Shown here piece after piece: positions 16,482 through 25,543 of a stretch of DNA of 32,065 bases. This stretch comes from Candidatus Minthosoma equi (GTDB taxonomy: Bacteria > Bacteroidota > Bacteroidia > Bacteroidales > Bacteroidaceae). The notes below the pieces were generated by a model. That model was not told the origin of the DNA. It saw only the letters and a list, made by a program, of their open reading frames with translations, and searched no databases. The position numbers were made by a program, and so were the translations under genes. The stretch spans positions 1 through 32,065 of the forward strand of contig JAGHUI010000075.1 of assembly GCA_018064885.1 (NCBI GenBank), given 5' to 3'. The stretch's first letter is position 1. Every line of letters starts with the position of its first letter.

Positions 16482-18200
16482 ATGAAACGTTTTTATTCTA
16501 CATTCACATTATTCATATTGAGCGTAATGCTCATTTCCCTTCATGCCCAGCCAAAGTTTGCTGGAAAAGTTCAGAAGGGCATTTTTTCTATCAACACATA
16601 CGGCAAGGACGGCAACTTGCTGCATCAAGGCACAGGTTTCTATGTTGGCCAGAATGGAGAAGCTGTTGCTGATTATGCTGTATTCAAGGGAGCTTACAAA
16701 GCAACTGTGATCGATGCTTCAGGCAAACAAACTGACATTGATTGCATCCTTGGTGCTGACGACACATACTCATTAGTAAGATTCCGTGTCAATACCAAAG
16801 GAAACACCGTTTTGAACATGGTTTCTGCCCCTGCAAATAAAGGAAGCAACGCTTTTGCTTTAGGGTATTCCAACAACGGCACAGGACAAAGTGAGCAAGC
16901 TGCAGTAACAGACACATCCATAATTGATGGCAAATATGCTTACTATGCATTGGGGAAGAAGTTTGATGACAAACTTATCGGATCACCAGTATTTAATGAA
17001 AGCGGCAGCCTTGTGGGCATTCTTAAAGCACCTATGGGCGAGAAGAGCTATGTGCTTGACATCCGATTCAAGGAAGTACTGAAAATGGAAGCCATCGCCT
17101 CACGCTCTGCCAATGTTGCTCTATCAAACATCTTTATTCCTAAGGGCTTGCCAGATTCTGCAGAAGAATCTCTCGTGTATCTTTATTTTAAGTCACGCAA
17201 TACAAGCAATGAAGAATACATGGATATGCTAAATCGTTTCATCACTTCCTACCCTCAAAACGCAGAAGGATATTACCGCCGTGCCACTCCTCTCATTGAT
17301 CTTCAAAGATTTGACGATGCAGAAGCTGATTTGCAGAAATACCTTTCTCTTTGTACCGACAAGGCAAAAGGAAACTACAGCGTTGCATCAACCATATTGA
17401 ACAAGCTCACACTCCAGCCACAGCCAGCATACGATAAGTGGACATACGATGTTGCTATTGACTATGTGGACAAGGCTTTGACGCTGAACCAAACAGAAAC
17501 AAAGGAAGAAGCTGAAAAAAAGAATAATGATATAGAATATAAGATTCTCAAAGCACAAATCCTGCGTGGAAAAGGCGACTACGATGGTGCAATCAGCATT
17601 TATGAATCCTTGAATCAGGGCGCCACAAAATCACCATCATTCTTCTATGCCATAAGCCTTGCAAAAGAAGGCAGAGGCGACTCTATCGGAGCTTGCATTG
17701 AGCCTCTTGACAGCGCATTGGCTATGTTCCCTGACCCAATGCCAGCAGATGCTGCTGAGTTCGTTATTCGACGTGGAAAATTATATGCTAATGGAGGCAA
17801 ATATCGTGAAGCTGTGGCAGATTACAACAAATACTGCTATCTGATGGAAAGCAAAGTCAATGATGTCTTCTACTACGAGCGTTCACAGATTGAGCAGAAT
17901 GCACGAATGTTCCAGCAGGCACTTGACGACATCAACAAATCCATTGAGATTGCCCCACGTTATGCAATCTATCGTGTAGAGAAAGCAGCCCTCACTATAC
18001 GCTTAGGACTATACGACGAATGTATAGAAGCATGCCAGGCAGCCATAGCATTAAACCCTGACATCATCGACAGCTACCGTATCCTCGGCTATGCGCAGCT
18101 GCAGAAAGGCGACAAGGCAAATGCTCGTACAAACCTGCAGAAAGCCATTGATCTGGGCGATGAAAATGCCAAGACAATCATGGAGAAATACATGAAATAA
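16482..18200 (+). CDS. Secreted trypsin-fold (inactive) protein with C-terminal TPRs
   Basis: The 572 residues start with a signal peptide (about 1-23, ending SLHAQ). Residues 30-200 follow the pattern of trypsin/DegP-like domains: GTGFYVGQNG at 50-59, an acidic DDTYSLVRF near 93, and GSPVFNESGSLVGIL near 167. The catalytic His position (normally NYHV) is Ala66 in DYAV, and the nucleophile position just before GSP is Ile166, so a protease reaction is not expected. Residues about 225-572 are tetratricopeptide repeats (EGYYRRATPLIDLQRFDDAEADL, AIYRVEKAALTIRLGLYDECIEAC, SYRILGYAQLQKGDKANARTNL). A binding or scaffold role in the periplasm is inferred. It is preceded by its own promoter and closed by a 25-bp-stem terminator. 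Confidence 0.75.
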   Translation: MKRFYSTFTLFILSVMLISLHAQPKFAGKVQKGIFSINTYGKDGNLLHQGTGFYVGQNGEAVADYAVFKGAYKATVIDASGKQTDIDCILGADDTYSLVRFRVNTKGNTVLNMVSAPANKGSNAFALGYSNNGTGQSEQAAVTDTSIIDGKYAYYALGKKFDDKLIGSPVFNESGSLVGILKAPMGEKSYVLDIRFKEVLKMEAIASRSANVALSNIFIPKGLPDSAEESLVYLYFKSRNTSNEEYMDMLNRFITSYPQNAEGYYRRATPLIDLQRFDDAEADLQKYLSLCTDKAKGNYSVASTILNKLTLQPQPAYDKWTYDVAIDYVDKALTLNQTETKEEAEKKNNDIEYKILKAQILRGKGDYDGAISIYESLNQGATKSPSFFYAISLAKEGRGDSIGACIEPLDSALAMFPDPMPADAAEFVIRRGKLYANGGKYREAVADYNKYCYLMESKVNDVFYYERSQIEQNARMFQQALDDINKSIEIAPRYAIYRVEKAALTIRLGLYDECIEACQAAIALNPDIIDSYRILGYAQLQKGDKANARTNLQKAIDLGDENAKTIMEKYMK

Positions 18201-18218
18201 TTTAGCGTATAGGTCAAT

Positions 18219-18277
18219 TTTAATACAAGAATCGCCTTCAGCATAGGTAACCTGCTGAAGGCGATTCTTGTATTAAA
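18219..18277. terminator. Bidirectional terminator with 25-bp perfect stem
   Basis: 18219-18243 pairs perfectly with 18253-18277 around a 9-nt loop. T-rich sequence follows on the plus side (18281-18290) and the left arm begins with TTTAA. It separates the convergent TPR gene and xth. A 25-bp perfect stem is unusually long for a terminator. Confidence 0.85.
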
Positions 18278-18330
18278 GATTTTATTATTTCCTCCGTAAT
18301 TCTACTACGAACGTACAGTAAAAGCACACT

Positions 18331-19089
18331 TTACTTTATATCTATGTCCACTTCTACAGGACAATGGTCACTGCCAAGAATATCAGCATGTATTTTAGCG
18401 CCCTTTAACTGCCCCTCTAAACGCTTTGAGCACACGAAGTAATCTATACGCCACCCTGCATTCTTTTCGCGCGCATGGAAGCGATATGACCACCAAGAAT
18501 AGACGTCAGTATCTGTTGGATAGAAGAAGCGGAACGTATCTGTAAATCCTGCTGCCAAAAGTTCGGTGAATTTTGCTCTTTCTTCGTCGGTGAAACCTGC
18601 ATTCTTACGGTTTGACTTCGGATTCTTCAGGTCTATCTCTTCATGTGCCACATTCATATCGCCGCACATGATGACAGGCTTCTTTTCATCAAGAGCCTTA
18701 ACATAGGCACGAAAAGCATCGTCCCAGGTCATTCGGTAGTCAAGACGCTTGAGTCCATCCTGAGAGTTGGGCGTATAGACCGTGACAAGGAAGAAGTCTG
18801 AATATTCCAGCGTGATTACTCGTCCTTCATGGTCGTGTTCCTCTATGCCCAGTCCGTATGTCACATTGAGCGGAACGTGCTTGGCATAAATTGCCGTACC
18901 AGAATAGCCTTTCTTTTCGGCATAGTTCCAATATGACTGATAGCCTGGAAATGCAAGGTCTAACTGCCCTTCCTGCATCTTTGTCTCTTGCAGGCAAAAG
19001 AAATCCGCGTCGAATTCGGCAAAGGCTTCAGAGAAACCCTTGCCGGCACACGCGCGGAGTCCGTTTACATTCCAAGAAATGAATTTCAT
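18331..19089 (-). CDS. xth: Exodeoxyribonuclease III / AP endonuclease
   Basis: This enzyme nicks DNA 5' to abasic sites and degrades 3' ends in base-excision repair. The 252 residues are typical. Active-site residues are visible: Asn7 (SWNVNGLRA), Glu35 (LQETKMQ), Tyr105 region (VTVYTPNSQ), Asp144 and Asn146 ([18 protein letters not shown]), Trp199/200 region and Asp241-His242 ([10 protein letters not shown]). It lies 27 bp downstream of the CoA-transferase gene in the same direction and is probably the last gene of that operon. Confidence 0.95.
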   Translation of the reverse strand: MKFISWNVNGLRACAGKGFSEAFAEFDADFFCLQETKMQEGQLDLAFPGYQSYWNYAEKKGYSGTAIYAKHVPLNVTYGLGIEEHDHEGRVITLEYSDFFLVTVYTPNSQDGLKRLDYRMTWDDAFRAYVKALDEKKPVIMCGDMNVAHEEIDLKNPKSNRKNAGFTDEERAKFTELLAAGFTDTFRFFYPTDTDVYSWWSYRFHAREKNAGWRIDYFVCSKRLEGQLKGAKIHADILGSDHCPVEVDIDIK

Positions 19090-19116
19090 CTCCCGTTAGT
19101 ATTTTTATGAGTTAGT

Positions 19117-20616
19117 TTACTTTACATAGCTTGCCCAATCTGTCTTGTGCATGTCACCCTCACGGAGGAATGTGTCGTGCATAGCAAGAGCAGCAGACAT
19201 CTTGTGGCAAGACTGACCCTTGTCAGCAATCTTGAGGTAATCCCAAAGGAGCTGCTTGTAGTCAGGATGAGCACAGTTCTCAATGATTGCCTGAGCGCGC
19301 TGAATTGGACTCTTGCCACGAAGGTCAGCAACACCCTGCTCTGTAACGATTACATTTACATCGTGCTCTGTATGGTCGATGTGTGAACAGAAAGGAACGA
19401 TAGAGCTGATCATGCCACCCTTGGCAACTGATGGACATGTAAAGATTGAGATAAATGCATTACGCTCAAAGTCACCAGAACCACCAATACCGTTCATCAT
19501 CTTTGTACCACAGATCTGGGTAGAGTTAGCATGTCCGTAAAGATCAACCTCAATGGCTGTATTGATAGCGATAAGACCGAGACGGCGGATAACCTCTGCA
19601 TTGTTAGAGATTTCTGACTGACGGAGAACGAGCTTATCCTTGAAGAAATCGATATTTTCGTAGATAGAGAGGAGTTTGTCGTTAGTTACTGTGAGTGAGC
19701 AAGTAGAAGCACACTTAACCTTTTCTTCAAACATGAGGTCAACAATAGCATTCTGAAGAACCTCTGTGTAGATCTCCATCTGAGGCATTTCTGGGTTGCT
19801 TCCGAGAGCATAGAGAATTGCATTTGCTGTTGTGCCTACACCGCTCTGGAATGGAAGGAATGATGGAGGAATGATGCCGCGCTTACGCTCGCCCATAAGG
19901 AAGTTTGCAACATTCTCACCAATCTTGTCTGTGATAGGATCCTCGCCCTTGAAAGCACGAGCCTCATCAGGAAGATTGCACTCAACAACACCTACAACCT
20001 TGCTTGGGTCGAGCTGGAGATATGGAGTGCCAATACGGTCTGTCACATGTTCGATTGGAATAGGCTTGCGGCATGGAGGGTCAAGTGGCTCATATACATC
20101 GTGAATACCGATCGACTTTGGAGAGTGGAATGCATTGAGCTCAAGGATAATACCCTTCTTAGCCAAACGAGCAACTGTTGGAGATATACCACCAGCGGCA
20201 GTAAGGTAAACCTTGCCATCTTCCTCGATAGCACAAACCTCAAGAATTGCCCAGTCAATTTCTCCAAGGAAACCGTAGCGGAGATCCTGAGCCATCATGC
20301 CAAGGTGAATATCATTGTATGCAACTTCACCTGCATTTACATGCTTACGGAAGTCAGCATTTGTTGTGTATGGAGCACGATAGCGGATTGCGTTCTCGTT
20401 AGAGAGCACACCGTCGCAAGACTGACCAGTAGAAGCACCAGTGAAGATACCAACCTGGAATGGGCGTCCAGCTTCGTGTTCTGCATGTGCAATTTTAGCA
20501 AGTTCTGCAGTGACAGCCTTTGCTGTACCCGCTGGAGTAAATCCAGAGAGACCAATGTTGTCACCATTCTTGATGAGCGCTGCAGCTTCGGCAGCAGTAA
20601 TTCTTGTAAAAGCCAT
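19117..20616 (-). CDS. Acetyl-CoA hydrolase/transferase family, likely succinyl-CoA:acetate CoA-transferase
   Basis: Family members move CoA between succinate, acetate and related acids. In Prevotella this links the succinate/propionate and acetate fermentation branches. The 499 residues carry LSGFTPAGTAKAV near 23, IFTGASTGQSCDG, PFQSGVGTTANAI (256-267), the candidate catalytic Glu285 in EIYTEVLQ, and NGIGGSGDFERNAF in the C-terminal half, all typical of class I CoA-transferases of this family. Whether it prefers succinate, acetate or propionate cannot be read from sequence. It lies between glsB (28 bp upstream) and xth (27 bp downstream), all minus, consistent with one transcript. Confidence 0.88.
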   Translation of the reverse strand: MAFTRITAAEAAALIKNGDNIGLSGFTPAGTAKAVTAELAKIAHAEHEAGRPFQVGIFTGASTGQSCDGVLSNENAIRYRAPYTTNADFRKHVNAGEVAYNDIHLGMMAQDLRYGFLGEIDWAILEVCAIEEDGKVYLTAAGGISPTVARLAKKGIILELNAFHSPKSIGIHDVYEPLDPPCRKPIPIEHVTDRIGTPYLQLDPSKVVGVVECNLPDEARAFKGEDPITDKIGENVANFLMGERKRGIIPPSFLPFQSGVGTTANAILYALGSNPEMPQMEIYTEVLQNAIVDLMFEEKVKCASTCSLTVTNDKLLSIYENIDFFKDKLVLRQSEISNNAEVIRRLGLIAINTAIEVDLYGHANSTQICGTKMMNGIGGSGDFERNAFISIFTCPSVAKGGMISSIVPFCSHIDHTEHDVNVIVTEQGVADLRGKSPIQRAQAIIENCAHPDYKQLLWDYLKIADKGQSCHKMSAALAMHDTFLREGDMHKTDWASYVK

Positions 20617-20644
20617 AATATGTTATTGTTGTTTCTGAAGTTAC

Positions 20645-21673
20645 TTATTTAACTGGATCGAAATCGTCTTCCAACTCTTTCTTGTCCTTTGGTTCGTAGA
20701 AAATCTTGTTTGCACCAGACGTTATCTTCACATATTCTGGATGCTCCTTAGCAAAATTATCTACATAGCGGATGCGCTTCTGATCGTAAAGCTCGCTCAC
20801 AGCAATGAGGATACCTGTTTCTTCAACATCGCCAAAACCATAGTTAATCGCAGTTCCGAACATCTTCATTGTAGGAGATAACCCCATGTATGCATTTACG
20901 AGCGGAGGAATGTTGTACCCCAAGGCACGAACCTCACGATTCAAGATCTTATAATCGTCTTTGAATTCGTCATAACAGAAAAGAGATTCGAATTCCTTTG
21001 GATCATGTTCCAGTTCCAAAGGCTTTGTAGGAATAACAAGACCATCCTTATCGCCAAAATGCTTTTGGAGAAAATAGAGAATCATGTCACGGCCCTTGCG
21101 GTTGTAGCTTGGATACATGGTCATCTTGCCGAAGAAATACTTACATCCCGGCATAATAACAGCAAGTGCACCTAATCCGTCCCATAGATTGTCGAGGGCA
21201 AAGATAGACTTGCCATCTGGACGTGTTGATTGATACTCTACGCTAACGAAAGAACGTCCAAGCTCAATCGTGTAAGGCATGTAGTTCTGGATGAAATTGT
21301 CAGAGAATCGGAACATGTGGCTTGTAGCAAGGATAGGCTGCCCCTCCTTGTCATACTGCACATCAGGACCGAGAATATAACGATAGCCGCCAATGATTTC
21401 TTCCTCTTCTGGATTCCATACAATGAGCTGCTTATATGGATTCTCCATTGTGTCAAACTCGTCAAGATCGCAGTCAAGACCAGTTCCGCCGCCTGCTGTG
21501 CGGAAGGCTATTTCACGAAGACGACCAATCTCACGAACGACATTAGGGGCGTTCTGCCAAGTCACGACATAAACCTCATTGTTGCTCTTGCTAGTCATTC
21601 GCAAGCGCCTTTCCTCTGTTAACTCTGATTTCAGCACCTCCTTTGGTATCGGTGCGATGATTTCTTGTTCCAT
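20645..21673 (-). CDS. glsB: GNAT-fold N-acyltransferase, glycine-lipid type (GlsB-like)
   Basis: The 342 residues belong to the hemolysin-like/OlsB-like acyltransferase group. Seen motifs include VVREIGRLREIAFRTAGGGTGLDCDLDEFD, EEIIGGYRYILG, YTIELGRSFVSVEYQ and LWDGLGALAV, followed by a C-terminal extension with LGYNIPPLVNAYMGLSPTMKMFGTA. In Bacteroides this family N-acylates glycine in the first step of glycine (monoacyl then diacyl) lipid synthesis, and the gene sits beside the O-acyltransferase glsA, as here (12-bp gap). The assignment to glycine rather than ornithine or serine lipids is by taxon and context. Confidence 0.8.
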   Translation of the reverse strand: MEQEIIAPIPKEVLKSELTEERRLRMTSKSNNEVYVVTWQNAPNVVREIGRLREIAFRTAGGGTGLDCDLDEFDTMENPYKQLIVWNPEEEEIIGGYRYILGPDVQYDKEGQPILATSHMFRFSDNFIQNYMPYTIELGRSFVSVEYQSTRPDGKSIFALDNLWDGLGALAVIMPGCKYFFGKMTMYPSYNRKGRDMILYFLQKHFGDKDGLVIPTKPLELEHDPKEFESLFCYDEFKDDYKILNREVRALGYNIPPLVNAYMGLSPTMKMFGTAINYGFGDVEETGILIAVSELYDQKRIRYVDNFAKEHPEYVKITSGANKIFYEPKDKKELEDDFDPVK

Positions 21674-21685
21674 TTGCTATGTTTC

Positions 21686-22549
21686 CTACAATTCGTAAAC
21701 CTTTTCTTTCACCCACTGTGCCCATTCCGAAGCTGTCTTGCTCTTGTCGAAAGTCTGCCAAGGTATAGGCTCACCAAATGTTACTGTAAATGTTTTACCT
21801 TGATTCTTATACATCTCGTCGGCAAGATAAAGCATTGCAAAATTAAACTTTATATGCAGTCTCTTGCACCAGCGAGCTATGTTATAAAATTTATCTGAAT
21901 TCTGTCCTGAGAAATGTACCGGTATGACGTCACGCTGATACTGAACAGTCTTTGTTATGAATGTCTTTTTCCATTCCAGATCCTTTATCACATTATCTTC
22001 ACCTTTTCTTGAACAAAGACCTGCTGGAAACATCACCACATTTTTTGGCGACTGGAACGCCGCTTCGACCATCTTTGGGAAGTTGCGGCTATTCTTGCCT
22101 GTCTTGTTTATCGGCACACAGAGCGGAGCGAGTCCTTTGAAGTTCATCAAGATGTCATTCACGAGATAGACCATCTGGCTGTCGTATTTATGGCAGATTA
22201 TGCTTCCAAGGGCAATGCCGTCCTGACCACCCAATGGATGGTTGCTAACAATGGTGAAATATCTGCCACCTTCGTTTCCTGGCAAAGCATCAAGTCCTTC
22301 ACGAATCTCTCCATTGATGTTTGTCTGCACTTTAAGCTTGCAATTCAGATAGCCCAGACATCCGTCAAGCCATTCTACACCAACCTGCCCTTTGCCTGCA
22401 CCGCAAAGATGAACATTCATCCAGTCTTGATGAATTATGCCTTTTAGCCAGTTCACAACAAAAGATGGAACAAACTTGACTTTGTCACCAAGCTTGTCCT
22501 TCAGCACTTTGTCAATATCTACGCGGAATTCCTCCCCTTCTGTTGTCAT
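21686..22549 (-). CDS. glsA: 1-acyl-glycerophosphate-type O-acyltransferase, glycine-lipid type (GlsA-like)
   Basis: This LPLAT-family protein is inferred to acylate the hydroxyl of N-acyl-glycine to finish glycine lipid. The acyltransferase motif NHPLGGQDG (HxxxxD type) and the later FPAGLCSRK block are visible. The frame is open up to an ATG at 22654, but I chose the ATG at 22549 (MTTEGEEFRVDIDKVL), giving 287 residues. A TAATTTTGC promoter element (22566-22574) lies just upstream of it, and the upstream extension (KSSNFIKKQKRFGNFACN) has no family resemblance. It heads the glsA-glsB-CoA-transferase-xth operon. Confidence 0.8.
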   Translation of the reverse strand: MTTEGEEFRVDIDKVLKDKLGDKVKFVPSFVVNWLKGIIHQDWMNVHLCGAGKGQVGVEWLDGCLGYLNCKLKVQTNINGEIREGLDALPGNEGGRYFTIVSNHPLGGQDGIALGSIICHKYDSQMVYLVNDILMNFKGLAPLCVPINKTGKNSRNFPKMVEAAFQSPKNVVMFPAGLCSRKGEDNVIKDLEWKKTFITKTVQYQRDVIPVHFSGQNSDKFYNIARWCKRLHIKFNFAMLYLADEMYKNQGKTFTVTFGEPIPWQTFDKSKTASEWAQWVKEKVYEL

Positions 22550-22565
22550 AATATCAAAATTACAT

Positions 22566-22574
22566 GCAAAATTA
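22566..22574 (-). promoter_or_regulatory. -7 promoter element of the glsA operon
   Basis: TAATTTTGC on the minus strand, 16 nt before the chosen glsA start, fits TAnnTTTGC. It rules out the longer reading starting at 22654. Confidence 0.6.
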
Positions 22575-22638
22575 CCAAATCTTTTTTGTTTTTTAATGAA
22601 ATTTGACGACTTTTCGATGAATTGGGGAGAAAAAGTAG

Positions 22639-22647
22639 TATCTTTGC
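22639..22647 (+). promoter_or_regulatory. -7 promoter element of the PHP phosphatase gene
   Basis: TATCTTTGC matches TAnnTTTGC. It is about 75 nt before the start codon and divergent from the glsA promoter. A clear -33 TTTG was not found. Confidence 0.55.
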
Positions 22648-22722
22648 ACAGCAAATTGACATTATGAGTAGTTTATGTCTGTTATTCAGCATAAAATCTT
22701 TAGTAATATAAAAAAAGTATAG

Positions 22723-23442
22723 ATGTTCTTTTTCTCAAAGAAACAAAAACTTATTCAGACAAGCATTTTCAAGGGTGCAGTGGATTGGCATTCCCACATT
22801 CTGCCAGATGTGGACGATGGCATACCTTGCATGGATGATGCTTTGGAGGTTCTCAGCTACTACGAAGAATTGGGAATTAAGGAGATATGGCTGACACCTC
22901 ACATCATGGAGGAGATGCCAAACACTACTGACGAGCTTCGTAAGCGCTTTGGGGAATTGAAAGAAAAATACAATGGCTCTATCCACCTTCATCTTGCAGC
23001 CGAGAACATGATTGACAATCTTTTCGAAGAACGATTTGAAAAGAATGACTTTCTCCCTATAGGTAATGAAGGCAATCATCTTCTTGTAGAAGCATCATAC
23101 TATCAGCCTCCTATGGATCTTTACGGCACTCTTCGACGCATTTCCGAGAAGGGTTACTACCCTATCCTCGCCCATCCAGAGCGTTATCGCTACATGGATG
23201 ACAAAGACTACGATTACTTGAAAGCTATGAAAGTGAAACTGCAGATGAACGTGATGAGTCTTGCTGGAGGCTATGGAAAGGCAGCTCAAGAGAAAGCAGA
23301 ATATCTCCTTTCAAAAGGCTATTACAATTTCTACGGCACAGACATCCACAACCTCAACCATTTCAAGGAAGCAATCAACGAAAAAGCACTCAAGAAGGAA
23401 ACTGTGGAACTGCTTCAAGGCATTCCAAACTTTATCTCGTAA
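22723..23442 (+). CDS. CpsB/YwqE-type tyrosine phosphatase of the PHP family
   Basis: The 239 residues have the PHP metal-site pattern: DWHSHILPDVDDG (His23, His25), TPHI (His60), AEN (Glu94), AHPERY (His151) and GTDIHN (Asp207, His209). This combination is characteristic of the manganese-dependent protein-tyrosine phosphatases that dephosphorylate bacterial tyrosine autokinases controlling capsule or exopolysaccharide export. No kinase or polysaccharide genes are in the window, so its partner must be elsewhere. The gene has its own promoter, and its stop lies only 14 bp from that of the convergent WbqC-like gene, with no clear terminator between. Confidence 0.88.
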   Translation: MFFFSKKQKLIQTSIFKGAVDWHSHILPDVDDGIPCMDDALEVLSYYEELGIKEIWLTPHIMEEMPNTTDELRKRFGELKEKYNGSIHLHLAAENMIDNLFEERFEKNDFLPIGNEGNHLLVEASYYQPPMDLYGTLRRISEKGYYPILAHPERYRYMDDKDYDYLKAMKVKLQMNVMSLAGGYGKAAQEKAEYLLSKGYYNFYGTDIHNLNHFKEAINEKALKKETVELLQGIPNFIS

Positions 23443-23456
23443 AATCTTTTCAACTT

Positions 23457-24050
23457 TTACTTTACTTCTCTCATGAGAGTAATTACGCTCTCAGGTCCCA
23501 TATTGAATATCAAATCAATGATGCTCAGGTTCTGCAAGAAACCATGTTTCTCGGCAAATACTTGATAATAAGAATGTGAAAGCATGCCATTAGGTATGCT
23601 TTTTTCGTTTATGTCAAGTCCCAGGTACCGCCCTGTTCTATTGATGTCCAAATCAATATCAATCAGTTCTATGCATTTATTAAGAAGAGCCTCGTTGAAG
23701 TCCATGAGATAAGTCCATCTCTTTTCATAGAAAGGACGGAAATCATCCTGAAGATATTCGAAAAAAGGCGAATTGTAATAACTTGTCTCCAAAGCATACC
23801 AATGCTGATGCTGCCAATCGCTATGTGTACTGATTTTCACATCTTTCATCTGGCACTTCCCCATAGAGAAATTACTCTTATCAATAGGAATGGAAAGGTT
23901 CAGCACGCCATTTGGAGAGTCGATGACACAGCGGTTCCTGATGGTCTGCTTGATGAAGTTCTCATGTTGCTCAATAAAAATTGGTTCGCCCGAACTCATT
24001 GCTCGGACAAACCAATCTATAGGTGGTAAATATGCACTTGGAAGAACCAT
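23457..24050 (-). CDS. WbqC-like family protein
   Basis: The 197 residues begin VLPSAYLPPIDWFVRAM, resembling the family start (x-PxYxPPxxYF). They contain FIKQTIRNRCVIDSPNGVLNLSIPI and HWYALETSYYNSPFFEYL, both typical of the WbqC family found in O-antigen and other loci. Family members are thought to be enzymes of amide or sugar modification, but no reaction is established. In Bacteroidales it is commonly the last gene of the dapB-lepB cluster, as here. It starts 3 bp after the lepB stop, so translation is probably coupled. Confidence 0.8.
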   Translation of the reverse strand: MVLPSAYLPPIDWFVRAMSSGEPIFIEQHENFIKQTIRNRCVIDSPNGVLNLSIPIDKSNFSMGKCQMKDVKISTHSDWQHQHWYALETSYYNSPFFEYLQDDFRPFYEKRWTYLMDFNEALLNKCIELIDIDLDINRTGRYLGLDINEKSIPNGMLSHSYYQVFAEKHGFLQNLSIIDLIFNMGPESVITLMREVK

Positions 24051-24053
24051 TGT

Positions 24054-25541
24054 TTACTTGATGTTATCAACCCAAGTGAACAGTCTCTTCCATCTTACGC
24101 CATGAGTCTGACCATTGCGGTCTGTGACGAGAGAAAGCCAGATGAACAGCGGCTTGCCAACAACATGATCCTCAGGAACGAAGCCCCAATAACGAGAGTC
24201 AGCAGAATTGTGGCGATTATCACCCATCATCCAGTAGTAGTCCATCTTGAATGTGTACTCTGTTGCCTCTTTGCCATTGATGAAAATCTTATCGCCCTTG
24301 ATCTCAAGCTCATTATTCTCATATACACGGATTGGACGCTCGTAGATAGCTATGTTATCAAGCGTAAGCTTAACTTTCTGTCCCTTAGCAGGAATCCAAA
24401 CAGGACCATAGTTGTCGCGAGTCCAGCCATACTGATGATTGATAGGGTACATATTTCCCCTGTAGCCATCCTTTATTTCAACAACACTATCACAGAATTC
24501 CTTATTAGCACGCAAAGCCTCAACAGCCATCTTTGTGAGAGGAATACCATCGTTGTGGTCAAACACCTTATCGCGGTCTTCATCGCTGATATTCAGTTCT
24601 TCACACATCTCATCAGAAAGCACCTGATTGTTTCTTGTGTAAACTTTATAGTTGAACTGAGCAAATGTTGGAGTCTCCTGCTTCTTTCCGTCAATATAGA
24701 TAATCTTATCTTTGATCTGGAGAGTCTGTCCTGGAAGACCGACACAGCGCTTCACATAATTCTCTCTGCGGTCAGCAGGACGAGCAACCACACTGCCATA
24801 GATATTTGTATTTTTCGCAACAATATCCTTACCTATATTATAAAGTTGGTCAAACACCTGCTGCTGCTCCTCTCTTGGAAGAGTCTCCATCATTGGAACC
24901 TCAAAGCCCTGCTCGTATGCCGCCTTGCAGCCTTCCTGATAGCAGAGGTCATAGTAATCAGCGTTGACATTGACTGCCACAGTATCACCAGCAGGATAGT
25001 TGAACACAACAATGTCGCCAAGCTCCACCTTGCCAAAGCCTTTCACACGGCGATACTCCCACTGAGGCCATTCAATATATGACTTGCAGTTTATAACAGG
25101 AAGCGTGTGCTGAGTCAATGGCATAGTGAGCGGCGTCTGTGGAATGCGAGGGCCATAGCTCATCTTGCTCACCAACAGGAAGTCACCAGTCATCAACGTC
25201 TTCTCCAATGATGAAGATGGAATCTGATAATTCTGGAAGAAGAAATTGTTGACAAAATATACTGCCACCAAAGCAAATATGATAGCATCCACCCAGCTCA
25301 TGATGGCACGAGCAATGTCGCTCTCAAGGTCTTTCCACCATGTCCACTTTATATACTTTGTAATGTATGCGTCAAAAATGAATGGAAGCACAATGAGACC
25401 CCACCAAGATTCTACCCAATAGAGGAATGCGAGGAGACATACTGTGGCAAGAGTGAACTTCACCCATTTCCATCCTGCCCACTCAGGCTTATCCTTCTTG
25501 CCCGAGCGTGATTTCTTGAAATTCTTATAATCTAAACCCAT
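24054..25541 (-). CDS. lepB: Signal peptidase I, enlarged Bacteroidetes form
   Basis: This membrane serine protease removes signal peptides of exported proteins. At 495 residues it is much longer than the 324 of E. coli LepB. Hydrophobic segments lie at about 28-57 and 84-103. The nucleophile region QIPSSSLEKTL gives Ser111, and the general base is Lys264 in RRENYVKRCVGLPG. Both are present but 153 residues apart, against 55 in E. coli. A second insertion (about 290-432) precedes the conserved MMGDNRHNSADSRYWGFVP. The extra blocks therefore enlarge the periplasmic domain while the catalytic dyad is kept. It lies 2 bp after dapB and 3 bp before the WbqC-like gene. Confidence 0.93.
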   Translation of the reverse strand: MGLDYKNFKKSRSGKKDKPEWAGWKWVKFTLATVCLLAFLYWVESWWGLIVLPFIFDAYITKYIKWTWWKDLESDIARAIMSWVDAIIFALVAVYFVNNFFFQNYQIPSSSLEKTLMTGDFLLVSKMSYGPRIPQTPLTMPLTQHTLPVINCKSYIEWPQWEYRRVKGFGKVELGDIVVFNYPAGDTVAVNVNADYYDLCYQEGCKAAYEQGFEVPMMETLPREEQQQVFDQLYNIGKDIVAKNTNIYGSVVARPADRRENYVKRCVGLPGQTLQIKDKIIYIDGKKQETPTFAQFNYKVYTRNNQVLSDEMCEELNISDEDRDKVFDHNDGIPLTKMAVEALRANKEFCDSVVEIKDGYRGNMYPINHQYGWTRDNYGPVWIPAKGQKVKLTLDNIAIYERPIRVYENNELEIKGDKIFINGKEATEYTFKMDYYWMMGDNRHNSADSRYWGFVPEDHVVGKPLFIWLSLVTDRNGQTHGVRWKRLFTWVDNIK

Positions 25542-25543
25542 AA

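Noticed and set aside
22550-22654. Longer N-terminus for glsA from the ATG at 22654
   Set aside because: The promoter element lies inside this stretch, so the transcript would not include it.
24102-25082. A 326-codon plus-strand open frame antisense to lepB
   Set aside because: lepB on the other strand has complete catalytic motifs. The antisense frame has no family resemblance and no promoter.
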